From Pseudogemmobacter humi (GTDB lineage: Bacteria; Pseudomonadota; Alphaproteobacteria; Rhodobacterales; Rhodobacteraceae), in assembly GCF_900609055.1 (NCBI RefSeq), contig NZ_UXAW01000033.1:124001-188000 (forward strand): a DNA stretch of 64,000 nt. The letters are read 5' to 3'. How positions within the stretch are numbered: position 1 is the stretch's first letter; every line of letters begins with the position of its first letter. The notes below the pieces were generated by a model. It made no database searches, had not been told where the DNA came from, and worked only from the letters and a program-made list of their open reading frames with translations. Of the stretch, positions 29,072 to 36,399 are shown piece by piece. A program made the position numbers and the translations under genes.

Positions 29072-29923
29072 TCAGTTGCTTTCTGCCGCGAGAATGCCCG
29101 CGAGGCCGGCGCGGTAATCGGGGTAGCGCAATTCGATGCCGAGTTCCGTCTTGATCAGGTCGTTCCTGACCCGGCGGCATTCCTCGTAGAAGCTGCGGGC
29201 GAGGGGGGGGAGTTTCGCTTCCTCGAAGGGAATCGCGGGCGGTTCGGGCAGCCCGAGCCGCGCGGCGGCATGGCTGAGCACTTCGGCAGCCGGGGAGGGC
29301 AGGTCGTCGCAGAGGTTGTAGACCGCGCCGGGGCGGGGTTTCGCCATCGAGGCCAGCAGCACCTGCACGATGTCCTCGACATGGATGCGGGAGAAGACCT
29401 GGCCTTCCTTGAGGATGCGCCGGGCGCTGCCGTTCCGGATCTTCTCGAACGGGCCGCGGCCGGGGCCGTAGATCCCGGCGAGGCGGAAGACATGCACCGG
29501 CAGGCCCGAGTCGAGCCATGCCCGTTCGGCCATCACCCGGTCGCCCGAGCGCGCGCGGGCCGGGACGGGGGGCGTGGATTCGTCGACCCAGTCGCCCCGG
29601 GTGTCGCCATAGACGCCGGTGGTGGAGAGATAGCCCATCCATTCCGGCCGGGCCTTCAGGATCCCGGGGCAGAGCGTCAGGAACGGATCGCGCCCCTCTG
29701 TCGGGCTGGCGGAATGCAGGATATGGGTGGCGCGCGCCAGCGCCGGGGCCAGATCGGCGCCGTGTTCGGGGTGCCAGAGCAGCGGCTCGACCCCTTCGGC
29801 GGCCAGGGCTTCGGCTTTGGCGGGATCGCGGGTGGTGCCGATCACCGCCCAGCCCTTATCGCTGAGGTGGCGGGCGAGGGCCCGGGCGCAGTAGCCGTGG
29901 CCAAGGGAAAGCAGGGTTTTCAT
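29072..29923 (-). CDS. NAD(P)-binding SDR/epimerase-like protein (YeeZ type)
   Basis: 283 residues. The start MKTLLSLGHGYCARALARHL has the divergent nucleotide-binding Gly-His-Gly-Tyr-Cys-Ala loop of the YeeZ-like atypical SDRs, followed by YLSTTGVYGDTRGDWVDE near residue 95 and an EDIVQ region. It lacks a clear Tyr-X3-Lys pair in the usual place, as is typical of that subgroup. Substrate unknown. The start at 29923 fits the family better than the longer frame from 29959. Confidence 0.75.
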   Translation of the reverse strand: MKTLLSLGHGYCARALARHLSDKGWAVIGTTRDPAKAEALAAEGVEPLLWHPEHGADLAPALARATHILHSASPTEGRDPFLTLCPGILKARPEWMGYLSTTGVYGDTRGDWVDESTPPVPARARSGDRVMAERAWLDSGLPVHVFRLAGIYGPGRGPFEKIRNGSARRILKEGQVFSRIHVEDIVQVLLASMAKPRPGAVYNLCDDLPSPAAEVLSHAAARLGLPEPPAIPFEEAKLPPLARSFYEECRRVRNDLIKTELGIELRYPDYRAGLAGILAAESN

Positions 29924-30060
29924 GGCCGGGACTATCGCCTTGCGCAGATGCGGGCGCAAGGTGGCGGCGCGTTTGTCATCGCGACTTCACTTGCGTGGTG
30001 GGCGGGGTTCGGGCTTTACTCGGGGCGACCATCGGCCCCGGCGCGGCCGCGCGCCAGAAC

Positions 30061-31536
30061 ATGCAGGAAGACGTGTCGATCCTTTATCCCGATCACCCCG
30101 CCCCCGAGTTTTTTCATGACGCCGAGGCGGCTGTCGAGCGTCTGGAACAGCTTTACCGTGCGGCGACCGGCCATCTGGTCGGGCATTTCCGCGAGGCGCT
30201 GGCCGGGGGGCGTCCGGGGCAGCGGATCCGCGCCTGCTACCCCGAAATCCGGCTGGAGGTCGACAGTTTCAGCAAGGTGGATTCGCGGCTGTCCTTCGGC
30301 CATGTCGCGCAGCCCGGGATCTATTCGACCACCGTCACCCGGCCCGATCTGTTCCGCAAATATCTGATCCAGCAGATCGGATTGCTGATCCGCAGCCATG
30401 GAGTGCCGGTCGGGATCGGGCCGTCGGCCACGCCGGTTCCGGTGCATTTCGCAGTGGCGGCCTGCCCGGATCTGGCGATCCCACAGGAGGGCGCGCTGGA
30501 TTTTCCGCTGCGCGATGTGTTCGACGTGCCGGATCTGGCCACCACCAACGACGATATCGTCAACGGCACGCTTGCCCGTTTCCCCGACGGCTCGATGCCG
30601 CTGGCGCCTTTTACCGCGCAAAGGGTGGATTACAGCCTGGCGCGGCTGTCGCATTACACCGCGACCGATCCGTCGCATTTCCAGAACCATGTGCTGTTCA
30701 CCAACTACCAGTTCTATGTCGACGAATTCGAGGCTTGCGCCCGGGCGGCGCTGGACGATCCGGCCCTGGGTTACAGCTCTTTCGTGGCGACGGGGAACCA
30801 GGAGATCACCACGGGCGACGGGCGGATCCTGGTGCCGGAAAAGCTGCCGCAGATGCCGACCTATCACCTGAAACGCCCCGACGGGCAGGGGATCACGCTG
30901 GTGAACATCGGTGTGGGCCCGTCGAACGCCAAGACCGCGACCGACCATATCGCCGTGCTGCGCCCGCATGCCTGGCTGATGGTCGGCCATTGCGCGGGGC
31001 TGAGGAACACCCAGGCGCTTGGCGATTTCGTGCTGGCCCATGCCTATCTGCGTGAGGATCATGTGCTGGACGACGATCTGCCGGTCTGGGTGCCGATCCC
31101 GGCGCTGGCCGAGATCCAGATCGCGCTGGAAGATGCGGTCGAAGAGGTCACTCAGCTTGAAGGCTACGAGCTGAAGCGGATCATGCGCACCGGCACTGTC
31201 GCCACGATCGACAACCGCAACTGGGAGCTGCGCGACCAGTCCGGCCCGGTGCGGCGGCTGTCGCAGTCGCGCGCGGTGGCGCTGGATATGGAATCGGCGA
31301 CCATCGCGGCGAACGGCTTTCGCTTCCGGGTGCCTTACGGCACGCTCCTGTGTGTGTCCGACAAGCCGCTGCATGGCGAGCTGAAGCTGCCCGGGATGGC
31401 GTCCGAGTTCTACCGCACCCAGGTCAGCCGCCATCTTCAGATCGGCATCCGCGCGATGGAGCTGTTGCGGGAAACCCCGCTGGAGCGCATCCACAGCCGC
31501 AAATTGCGCAGTTTCGAGGAAACCGCCTTCCTGTGA
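30061..31536 (+). CDS. amn: AMP nucleosidase
   Basis: Hydrolyses AMP to adenine and ribose-5-phosphate, regulating the adenylate pool. It is 491 residues, close to the family length. It has an N-terminal regulatory domain (SFGHVAQPGIYSTTVTRPDLF) and a C-terminal nucleoside-phosphorylase-like domain (VNIGVGPSNAKTATDHIAVL, LMVGHCAGLR, VALDMESATIAANGFRFRVPYG). I chose the ATG at 30061; no good ribosome site lies near it, and an in-frame GTG-rich extension to 29995 is possible. Followed by three tandem hairpins. Confidence 0.93.
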   Translation: MQEDVSILYPDHPAPEFFHDAEAAVERLEQLYRAATGHLVGHFREALAGGRPGQRIRACYPEIRLEVDSFSKVDSRLSFGHVAQPGIYSTTVTRPDLFRKYLIQQIGLLIRSHGVPVGIGPSATPVPVHFAVAACPDLAIPQEGALDFPLRDVFDVPDLATTNDDIVNGTLARFPDGSMPLAPFTAQRVDYSLARLSHYTATDPSHFQNHVLFTNYQFYVDEFEACARAALDDPALGYSSFVATGNQEITTGDGRILVPEKLPQMPTYHLKRPDGQGITLVNIGVGPSNAKTATDHIAVLRPHAWLMVGHCAGLRNTQALGDFVLAHAYLREDHVLDDDLPVWVPIPALAEIQIALEDAVEEVTQLEGYELKRIMRTGTVATIDNRNWELRDQSGPVRRLSQSRAVALDMESATIAANGFRFRVPYGTLLCVSDKPLHGELKLPGMASEFYRTQVSRHLQIGIRAMELLRETPLERIHSRKLRSFEETAFL

Positions 31537-31547
31537 TCTGCCGCGGG

Positions 31548-31618
31548 GCACGATTTCTTTGAAGAAATCGTGCCGGAGCCTTCAAAGGCTCCGGGCCGGA
31601 GTTTTTGAAAACTCCGGC
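31548..31618. repeat. Three tandem short-loop palindromes after amn
   Basis: Hairpin 1: 31548-31573, 12-base arms around TG. Hairpin 2: 31573-31594, CCGGAGCCTT and AAGGCTCCGG around CA. Hairpin 3: 31595-31618, GCCGGAGTTTT and AAAACTCCGGC around TG. They are contiguous, each with apex TTYRAA, like the pair behind dnaA (4246-4291). Probably end amn transcription; no gene overlaps them. Confidence 0.75.
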
Positions 31619-31784
31619 GGGGGACCGCGTTTTTCCGTTAAAAACCGCTCAATCCGCGCGGCAGATGACGAGAGGGGGTTGATTTCGTCCTGAAATCCAG
31701 GTGACTGAGCGATGACCCTGAAAAGGGGCCGTTCGCGCCCGACGCGGACAGAAGGACATGCGGAACGAAATACAGGAGACAACA

Positions 31785-32072
31785 ATGTCCAAGCCGATGA
31801 CCAAGACCCAGCTGGTGGCCGCCGTGGCCGAAGAGATGGGCGCCGACAAGAAAACCGCCTCGGCCGCGCTGGACGCGATCGCCGCGGTCGTCGCCAAGGA
31901 AGTCACCGCGGGCGGCGCGGTTACCCTGCCGGGCCTCGGCAAGGTCGCCTGCAAAGAGCGCCCCGAGCGTCAGGTCCGCAACCCCGCCACCGGCGAGACC
32001 ATGACCAAGGCCGCAGACAAGCAGGTGAAATTCGCCATCGCCAAGGCGCTGAAGGATCTGGTCAACGGCTGA
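31785..32072 (+). CDS. HU-family DNA-binding protein
   Basis: Nucleoid-associated DNA-bending protein of 95 residues, starting MSKPMTKTQLVAAVAEEMGA. The core LPGLGKVACKERPERQVRNP is the HU beta arm with the Arg-Asn-Pro tip. ACAGGAGACAAC precedes the ATG. It is transcribed alone, between the amn hairpins and its own terminator. It diverges somewhat from canonical HupB (GKVACKERPER), so it may be a specialised paralogue. Confidence 0.9.
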   Translation: MSKPMTKTQLVAAVAEEMGADKKTASAALDAIAAVVAKEVTAGGAVTLPGLGKVACKERPERQVRNPATGETMTKAADKQVKFAIAKALKDLVNG

Positions 32073-32097
32073 TCCTGCCGCGCTTTCTACAGGATAC

Positions 32098-32125
32098 GGG
32101 CCGCCTTCGGGCGGCCCTGTTCGTT
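32098..32125 (+). terminator. HU-gene terminator
   Basis: GGGCCGCC and GGCGGCCC around a TTCG tetraloop (32098-32117), then TGTTCGTTTC. Also closes the convergent EamA gene. Confidence 0.8.
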
Positions 32126-33016
32126 TCAGCCGCGTTTTTGCGCCAGCCGCGCCGTCCAGATCCCGGCCAGCACGATCACTCCGCCCACGGCCTGCCAGGG
32201 CGTCAGGGCCTCGCCCAGCACCGCCCAGGCCAGCAGTGCCGCCACCACCGGCTGCAACAGCAGCGTCAGCGACGAGAAGGTCGCCGGCAGCCAGGCCAAA
32301 GCCCAGGCGATCAGGCTCTGTCCGCCGGCCTGGCTGAGCCATGACAGGCCGAACAGCACCAGCCAGCCCGCCAGCGTCCAGGGCAGCAGCGCGCCGCCAT
32401 CGGCCAGCGCAAAGGGCAGCACTGCCAGCGCGGCGGCGGCAGTGCTCCACAGCATGATCACCGACGCGGCGAAAGTCTCGCGCACCCGGGTCAGGATCAC
32501 CAGATAGGCGGCGTAAAGCGCTGCCGCGAAGATCGCCACCGCATCCCCCGCCAGATGCCCGTCGCCAAGCGCCGCCGGCCCGCCCTTCAGCACCACCACA
32601 CCCAGAAGGGTCAGCACCAGCGCGAACAGGAACAGCCGCCCCGGCGGACGGCGCAGGATCAGCCAGCTGTAAAGCGCGACGAAGACCGGCGCCATGTTCA
32701 CCAGCAGCGTAGAATTCGCCACCGAGGTCATATGCAGCGAGATGTGCCAGGCCATCAGTTCGGTGCCCAGGATCAGCCCCGGCAGGCTGACCAGCCAGAT
32801 CTGACGCAGCCCACGCGGTTTCGCCTCGCCCCCGGCCCCCGGGCGGCGCGCAAGGAAGAACAGCGGCACCAGCGCCAGCGCCAGTCTCCAGAAGGCGGTG
32901 GGCACCGCGCCCACCTCGGACAGCCGCACGAAGACCGGCGAGGCGCCGATCACCATGCCGCCAAGGATCAGGGCGGCGAGCGCGGGCTTCGACTGGCCGG
33001 AAAGCGTGGGCGGCAT
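32126..33016 (-). CDS. DMT/EamA-family transporter
   Basis: Ten-helix drug/metabolite transporter-type permease, 296 residues, with the two EamA repeats: the first begins ALAALILGGMVIGASPVFVRLSEVG, and the second ends LLLQPVVAALLAWAVLGEALTPWQAVGGVIVLAGI. Substrate unknown. The start at 33016 has AGGA about 9 bases upstream. The CDF gene lies 60 bases upstream on the same strand. Confidence 0.88.
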   Translation of the reverse strand: MPPTLSGQSKPALAALILGGMVIGASPVFVRLSEVGAVPTAFWRLALALVPLFFLARRPGAGGEAKPRGLRQIWLVSLPGLILGTELMAWHISLHMTSVANSTLLVNMAPVFVALYSWLILRRPPGRLFLFALVLTLLGVVVLKGGPAALGDGHLAGDAVAIFAAALYAAYLVILTRVRETFAASVIMLWSTAAAALAVLPFALADGGALLPWTLAGWLVLFGLSWLSQAGGQSLIAWALAWLPATFSSLTLLLQPVVAALLAWAVLGEALTPWQAVGGVIVLAGIWTARLAQKRG

Positions 33017-33076
33017 GGCGGTATCCTGTTCTGCTGCCGCCTTCTTAGCCGTCCTGCGCGGCGGGCGCATCAGCCT

Positions 33077-34000
33077 TCACTCGGCCCAGTCCCGGTCGGT
33101 GGTGAAGGCGATGGTCAGCCAGCGATGCGGGCTCTCGCCGCCGAGATCCTCGCCGATGCGGTCGCGGATCGCGTCCCAGTCCTCCAGCGGACGCGGCGGC
33201 TGGCCGCGCGGCACGATGAAGAACAGCTCGATCTGGGTGCCGCGCCCGACGCGGGCCACATAGGCGCGATGCGACAGGAAACCGTGCCGCGCCACCGCCT
33301 CTGTGGCCACCCGGTCCACCCGTTCCTTCAGATCGGCGGGCGTGACCAGCAGGATCTCGGCCAGCGCCCGGCGCACCATCGGCACCGGCACCGGCAGCAC
33401 GACAAGGCAGACCAGCGCCAGCACGCCCGGGTCGATATAGGGGCTGATCCAGGCCCAGGCGGTGCCCTGCACCAGCCAGCCCGCGATGAAGGCGATCAGC
33501 AGCGCCCCGGTCATCGCCGCCGAGATCGCCCAGCCGGTCACGTCGATGGCGATCAGCCCCGAGTGCAGCCGCCGGTTCACCCGCCGCATGAACAGGGCCA
33601 TGCCGGTCGCCACCGCCAGCGTGACCACCGCATAGACGATGGCCAGGCCGAAGGCGAGATCGCGCCCGCCCTTCATCAGGCTGTCGATGGCGGTGATCAG
33701 CGCGTAAGAGGCCGAGCCGAGCAGCAGCATCCCGCTCAGCCCGACCACGATGGGCTCCAGATGCCAGAAACCCATGGTGAACCGCTCGACCAGCCGGCCC
33801 TCTTTGCTCTGCCGGGTGGAAACGGCGATCAGCCGCGCCACCAGCAGCATCAAAAGCGCGGTGGTGGTGTCCAGCAGCGAATAGATCCCGTCGAAGATGA
33901 TCGCCCCCGAGCGGGTGGCGAGGCCGAAGCCGATGCCGAACAGGGCCAGCGCGAAAGTGGCGATGGCCGAGAGTCTGATCGCGCCCTGTTCCTGGATCAT
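33077..34000 (-). CDS. Cation diffusion facilitator family transporter
   Basis: Inner-membrane metal exporter-type protein of 307 residues: six hydrophobic segments, the CDF start FALALFGIGFGLATRSGAIIFDGIYSLLD with metal-site Asp residues, and a cytoplasmic C-terminal domain. The second helix uses Asp where many CDFs have His-X3-Asp, so zinc specificity cannot be assumed. AAGGAG lies 8 bases before the ATG. Divergent from the alkB operon. Confidence 0.83.
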   Translation of the reverse strand: MIQEQGAIRLSAIATFALALFGIGFGLATRSGAIIFDGIYSLLDTTTALLMLLVARLIAVSTRQSKEGRLVERFTMGFWHLEPIVVGLSGMLLLGSASYALITAIDSLMKGGRDLAFGLAIVYAVVTLAVATGMALFMRRVNRRLHSGLIAIDVTGWAISAAMTGALLIAFIAGWLVQGTAWAWISPYIDPGVLALVCLVVLPVPVPMVRRALAEILLVTPADLKERVDRVATEAVARHGFLSHRAYVARVGRGTQIELFFIVPRGQPPRPLEDWDAIRDRIGEDLGGESPHRWLTIAFTTDRDWAE

Positions 34001-34098
34001 GCGGTCTCCTTTTCGGCCAGCATGGCGGCATGGGGCGCGGCTGTCGAGGGTTCCGGCCGCGCGGGCCCCGGGTTAGGCTGCGGCAGGAGGGCCGGGCG

Positions 34099-34746
34099 AT
34101 GGATCTTTTCGACGGGCTGGAGCCGCCTCAGGGCGGGCGCGAACAGATGGCGCCCGGCGCGGTGCTGCTGCGCGGCCGCGCTTCGGGCTGCGGTGCGGCG
34201 CTGCTGGACGTTATCGCGGGCATCGCGGCAGAGGCGCCGTTTCGCCGGATGGTGACGCCGGGCGGTTTCACCATGTCGGTCGCTATGACGAATTGCGGCG
34301 CCGCCGGATGGGTGACAGACCGCAGGGGCTATCGCTACGCGGCGCAGGATCCGCAGACCGGCAGGCCCTGGCCCGCGATGCCCGACGTTTTCGCCAGGCT
34401 GGCGCAGGAGGCCGCGGCAGAGGCGGGTTATCCCGGCTTTCGCCCCGATGTCTGCCTGATCAACCGTTACGAGCCCGGCGCGAAGATGGCGCTGCATCAG
34501 GACAAGGACGAGCGCGATTTCGCCAGCCCCATCGTCTCGGTCTCGCTCGGCCTGCCGGCGGTGTTCCGCTTCGGCGGCGCGCGCCGCGCGGATCCGGTGG
34601 TGAAATATCCGCTGCGCCACGGCGATGTGGTGGTCTGGGGGGGCGAATCGCGGCTCTGGTTCCACGGGATCGACGCGCTGAAACCCGGCGCGCATCCGCT
34701 GGCCGGGCCGGTGCGGTTCAATCTGACCTTCCGCAAGGCGCTGTAG
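34099..34746 (+). CDS. alkB: DNA-repair dioxygenase AlkB
   Basis: Fe(II)/2-oxoglutarate dioxygenase that oxidatively removes methyl groups from 1-methyladenine and 3-methylcytosine. It is 215 residues. The iron ligands are His and Asp in LHQDKDE near residue 133 and a later His in WFHGID; the 2OG arginines are in VRFNLTFRKAL. INRYEPGAKM is the family signature. AGGAGG lies 8 bases upstream. It heads an operon with ada and ogt. Confidence 0.95.
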   Translation: MDLFDGLEPPQGGREQMAPGAVLLRGRASGCGAALLDVIAGIAAEAPFRRMVTPGGFTMSVAMTNCGAAGWVTDRRGYRYAAQDPQTGRPWPAMPDVFARLAQEAAAEAGYPGFRPDVCLINRYEPGAKMALHQDKDERDFASPIVSVSLGLPAVFRFGGARRADPVVKYPLRHGDVVVWGGESRLWFHGIDALKPGAHPLAGPVRFNLTFRKAL

Positions 34747-34820
34747 GATTTGACAGCAAGAAGCGGAGCGACCCCGCGCCCGTCCGCTCCTATACTGGCG
34801 GGGTGAAGGAGGCGAAGACG

Positions 34821-35858
34821 ATGGACACGCTGATCGAAGACCCGCGCTGGCAGGCGGTGATCGCGCGCGACGCAAGCGCGGATTTCGTCTATGCGGTGAA
34901 GACCACCGGGGTCTATTGCCGCCCGTCCTGCCCCTCGCGGCGGGCGAAACCGGCGAATGTGCGGTTCTTCGACGATGCCGCCGCCGCGCGGGAAGCGGGC
35001 TTCCGCCCCTGCCTGCGCTGCAACCCGGACGGGCCGTCGCTCACCGAGGCCAATACCGCATTGGTGGCCGAGGCCTGCCGCCTGATTGCGGAGGCCGGAG
35101 AGCCTCCGGCGCTGGCGGAAATCGCCGCGAAGATCGGGCTCAGCCCCTGGTATTTCCACCGGCTGTTCCGGGCGCAGACCGGGCTGACGCCCCGGGCCTG
35201 GGCGGCGGCGAACCGCGCGCAGAGGCTGCGCGAGGGGCTGGTGGCGGCCGGGAATGTGACCGGCGCGATCCATGAGGCAGGCTTCGGCTCGAACAGCCGG
35301 TTCTACGAGAAGGCGGACGGCATGCTGGGAATGACGGCGCGGAATTTCCGCCGGGGCGGGCAGGGCGAGGTGATCCGCTTCGCCATCGGCCAGTGCTCGC
35401 TCGGCGCGATCCTGGTGGCGCAGAGCGCGCGCGGGATCTGCGCGATCACTTTGGGCGACGATCCGGCGGCGCTGCTCGGCGATCTGGAGGACCGCTTTCC
35501 GCAGGCCGGACTGGTCGGCGGCGACCGGGAGTTCGAGGCGCTGGTCGCGCAGGTGGTGGGCCTGGTCGAGGCGCCGCGGATCGGGCTCGACCTGCCGCTC
35601 GACATCCGCGGCACCGCGTTTCAGGAGCGGGTCTGGCAGGCTTTGCGTCAGGTGCCCCCGGGCGCCACGGTGACTTACGCCGAACTCGCGCAGCGCATCG
35701 GCGCGCCCAAAGCGGTGCGGGCGGTGGCGGGGGCCTGCGCGGCCAATCCGCTGGCGGTGGCGATCCCTTGCCATCGGGTGATCCGCAGCACCGGCGCGCT
35801 GTCGGGCTACCGCTGGGGGGTGGAGCGCAAGCAGGCGCTCCTGGACCGCGAGGCATGA
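34821..35858 (+). CDS. ada: Bifunctional Ada regulator / O6-methylguanine-DNA methyltransferase
   Basis: Sensor and repair protein of the adaptive response. It is 345 residues. The N-terminal zinc domain has Cys in GVYCRPSCPSRRAKPANVRF and RPCLRC; its first Cys accepts methyl from phosphotriesters and switches on transcription. An AraC-type helix-turn-helix follows (ALAEIAAKIGLSPWYFHRLF). The C-terminal methyltransferase has active site IPCHRVI. AAGGAGG lies 9 bases before this ATG. The stop overlaps ogt (ATGA). Confidence 0.95.
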   Translation: MDTLIEDPRWQAVIARDASADFVYAVKTTGVYCRPSCPSRRAKPANVRFFDDAAAAREAGFRPCLRCNPDGPSLTEANTALVAEACRLIAEAGEPPALAEIAAKIGLSPWYFHRLFRAQTGLTPRAWAAANRAQRLREGLVAAGNVTGAIHEAGFGSNSRFYEKADGMLGMTARNFRRGGQGEVIRFAIGQCSLGAILVAQSARGICAITLGDDPAALLGDLEDRFPQAGLVGGDREFEALVAQVVGLVEAPRIGLDLPLDIRGTAFQERVWQALRQVPPGATVTYAELAQRIGAPKAVRAVAGACAANPLAVAIPCHRVIRSTGALSGYRWGVERKQALLDREA

Positions 35859-36364
35859 GGCTGACGCTTTGCCGCGTCGAGACGCCCCTGGGCGGGCTCT
35901 TGCTGGCGTCCGACGCCGGGGGGCGGCTTCATGCCTGCGAGTTTGCCGATTGTGAGGACCGGCTGCATCTCTTGCTGACCCGCCGGCTGGGGCAATGGGT
36001 GCTGGTGCCTGGCGAGGCGTCCGATGCCGCCCGGGCTCTTGGTGCTTATTTCGCGGGCGATCTGACGGCGGTGGATGCGCTGCCGCTGGTGCTGTCGGGC
36101 ACCGATTTCCAGAACCGGGCCTGGACGGCCTTGCGCGCCATCCCGCCGGGGCAGGTGCGGAGTTACGGCGAACAGGCGGCGCGGCTTGGCCATCCGCGCG
36201 GCGCGCGGGCGGTGGGGCTGGCCAACAGCCTGAACCCGTTCGAGATCATCCTGCCCTGTCACCGGCTGGTCGGTCGCTCCGGTGCGCTGACCGGCTATGC
36301 CGGCGGCCTTGCGCGCAAACGCTGGCTGCTGGATCACGAGGCCGCCCATAGCGGCGGCAGGTGA
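35855..36364 (+). CDS. ogt: Methylated-DNA-protein cysteine methyltransferase (Ogt type)
   Basis: Suicide repair enzyme that takes the methyl from O6-methylguanine onto its active-site cysteine in ILPCHRLVG near residue 133. It is 169 residues, with FQNRAWTALRAIPPGQVRSYGEQAARLG preceding. This is a second O6-methylguanine enzyme directly behind ada, overlapping it by ATGA, so the operon carries two such activities plus AlkB. Confidence 0.93.
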   Translation: MRLTLCRVETPLGGLLLASDAGGRLHACEFADCEDRLHLLLTRRLGQWVLVPGEASDAARALGAYFAGDLTAVDALPLVLSGTDFQNRAWTALRAIPPGQVRSYGEQAARLGHPRGARAVGLANSLNPFEIILPCHRLVGRSGALTGYAGGLARKRWLLDHEAAHSGGR

Positions 36365-36365
36365 C

Positions 36366-36396
36366 CCCCCCGCCCGTGGACGGGGGGGGGTGGTGA
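36366..36396. terminator. C/G-run hairpin between convergent ogt and gltB
   Basis: A C7 run plus GCCCG pairs with CG and a G9 run around a TGGA loop, just after the ogt stop and 4 bases from the gltB stop. Probable bidirectional terminator. Confidence 0.6.
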
Positions 36397-36399
36397 CGG

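Noticed and set aside
34803-34820. GTG start for Ada six codons upstream
   Set aside because: The AAGGAGG ribosome site overlaps that extension and is correctly placed for the ATG at 34821.
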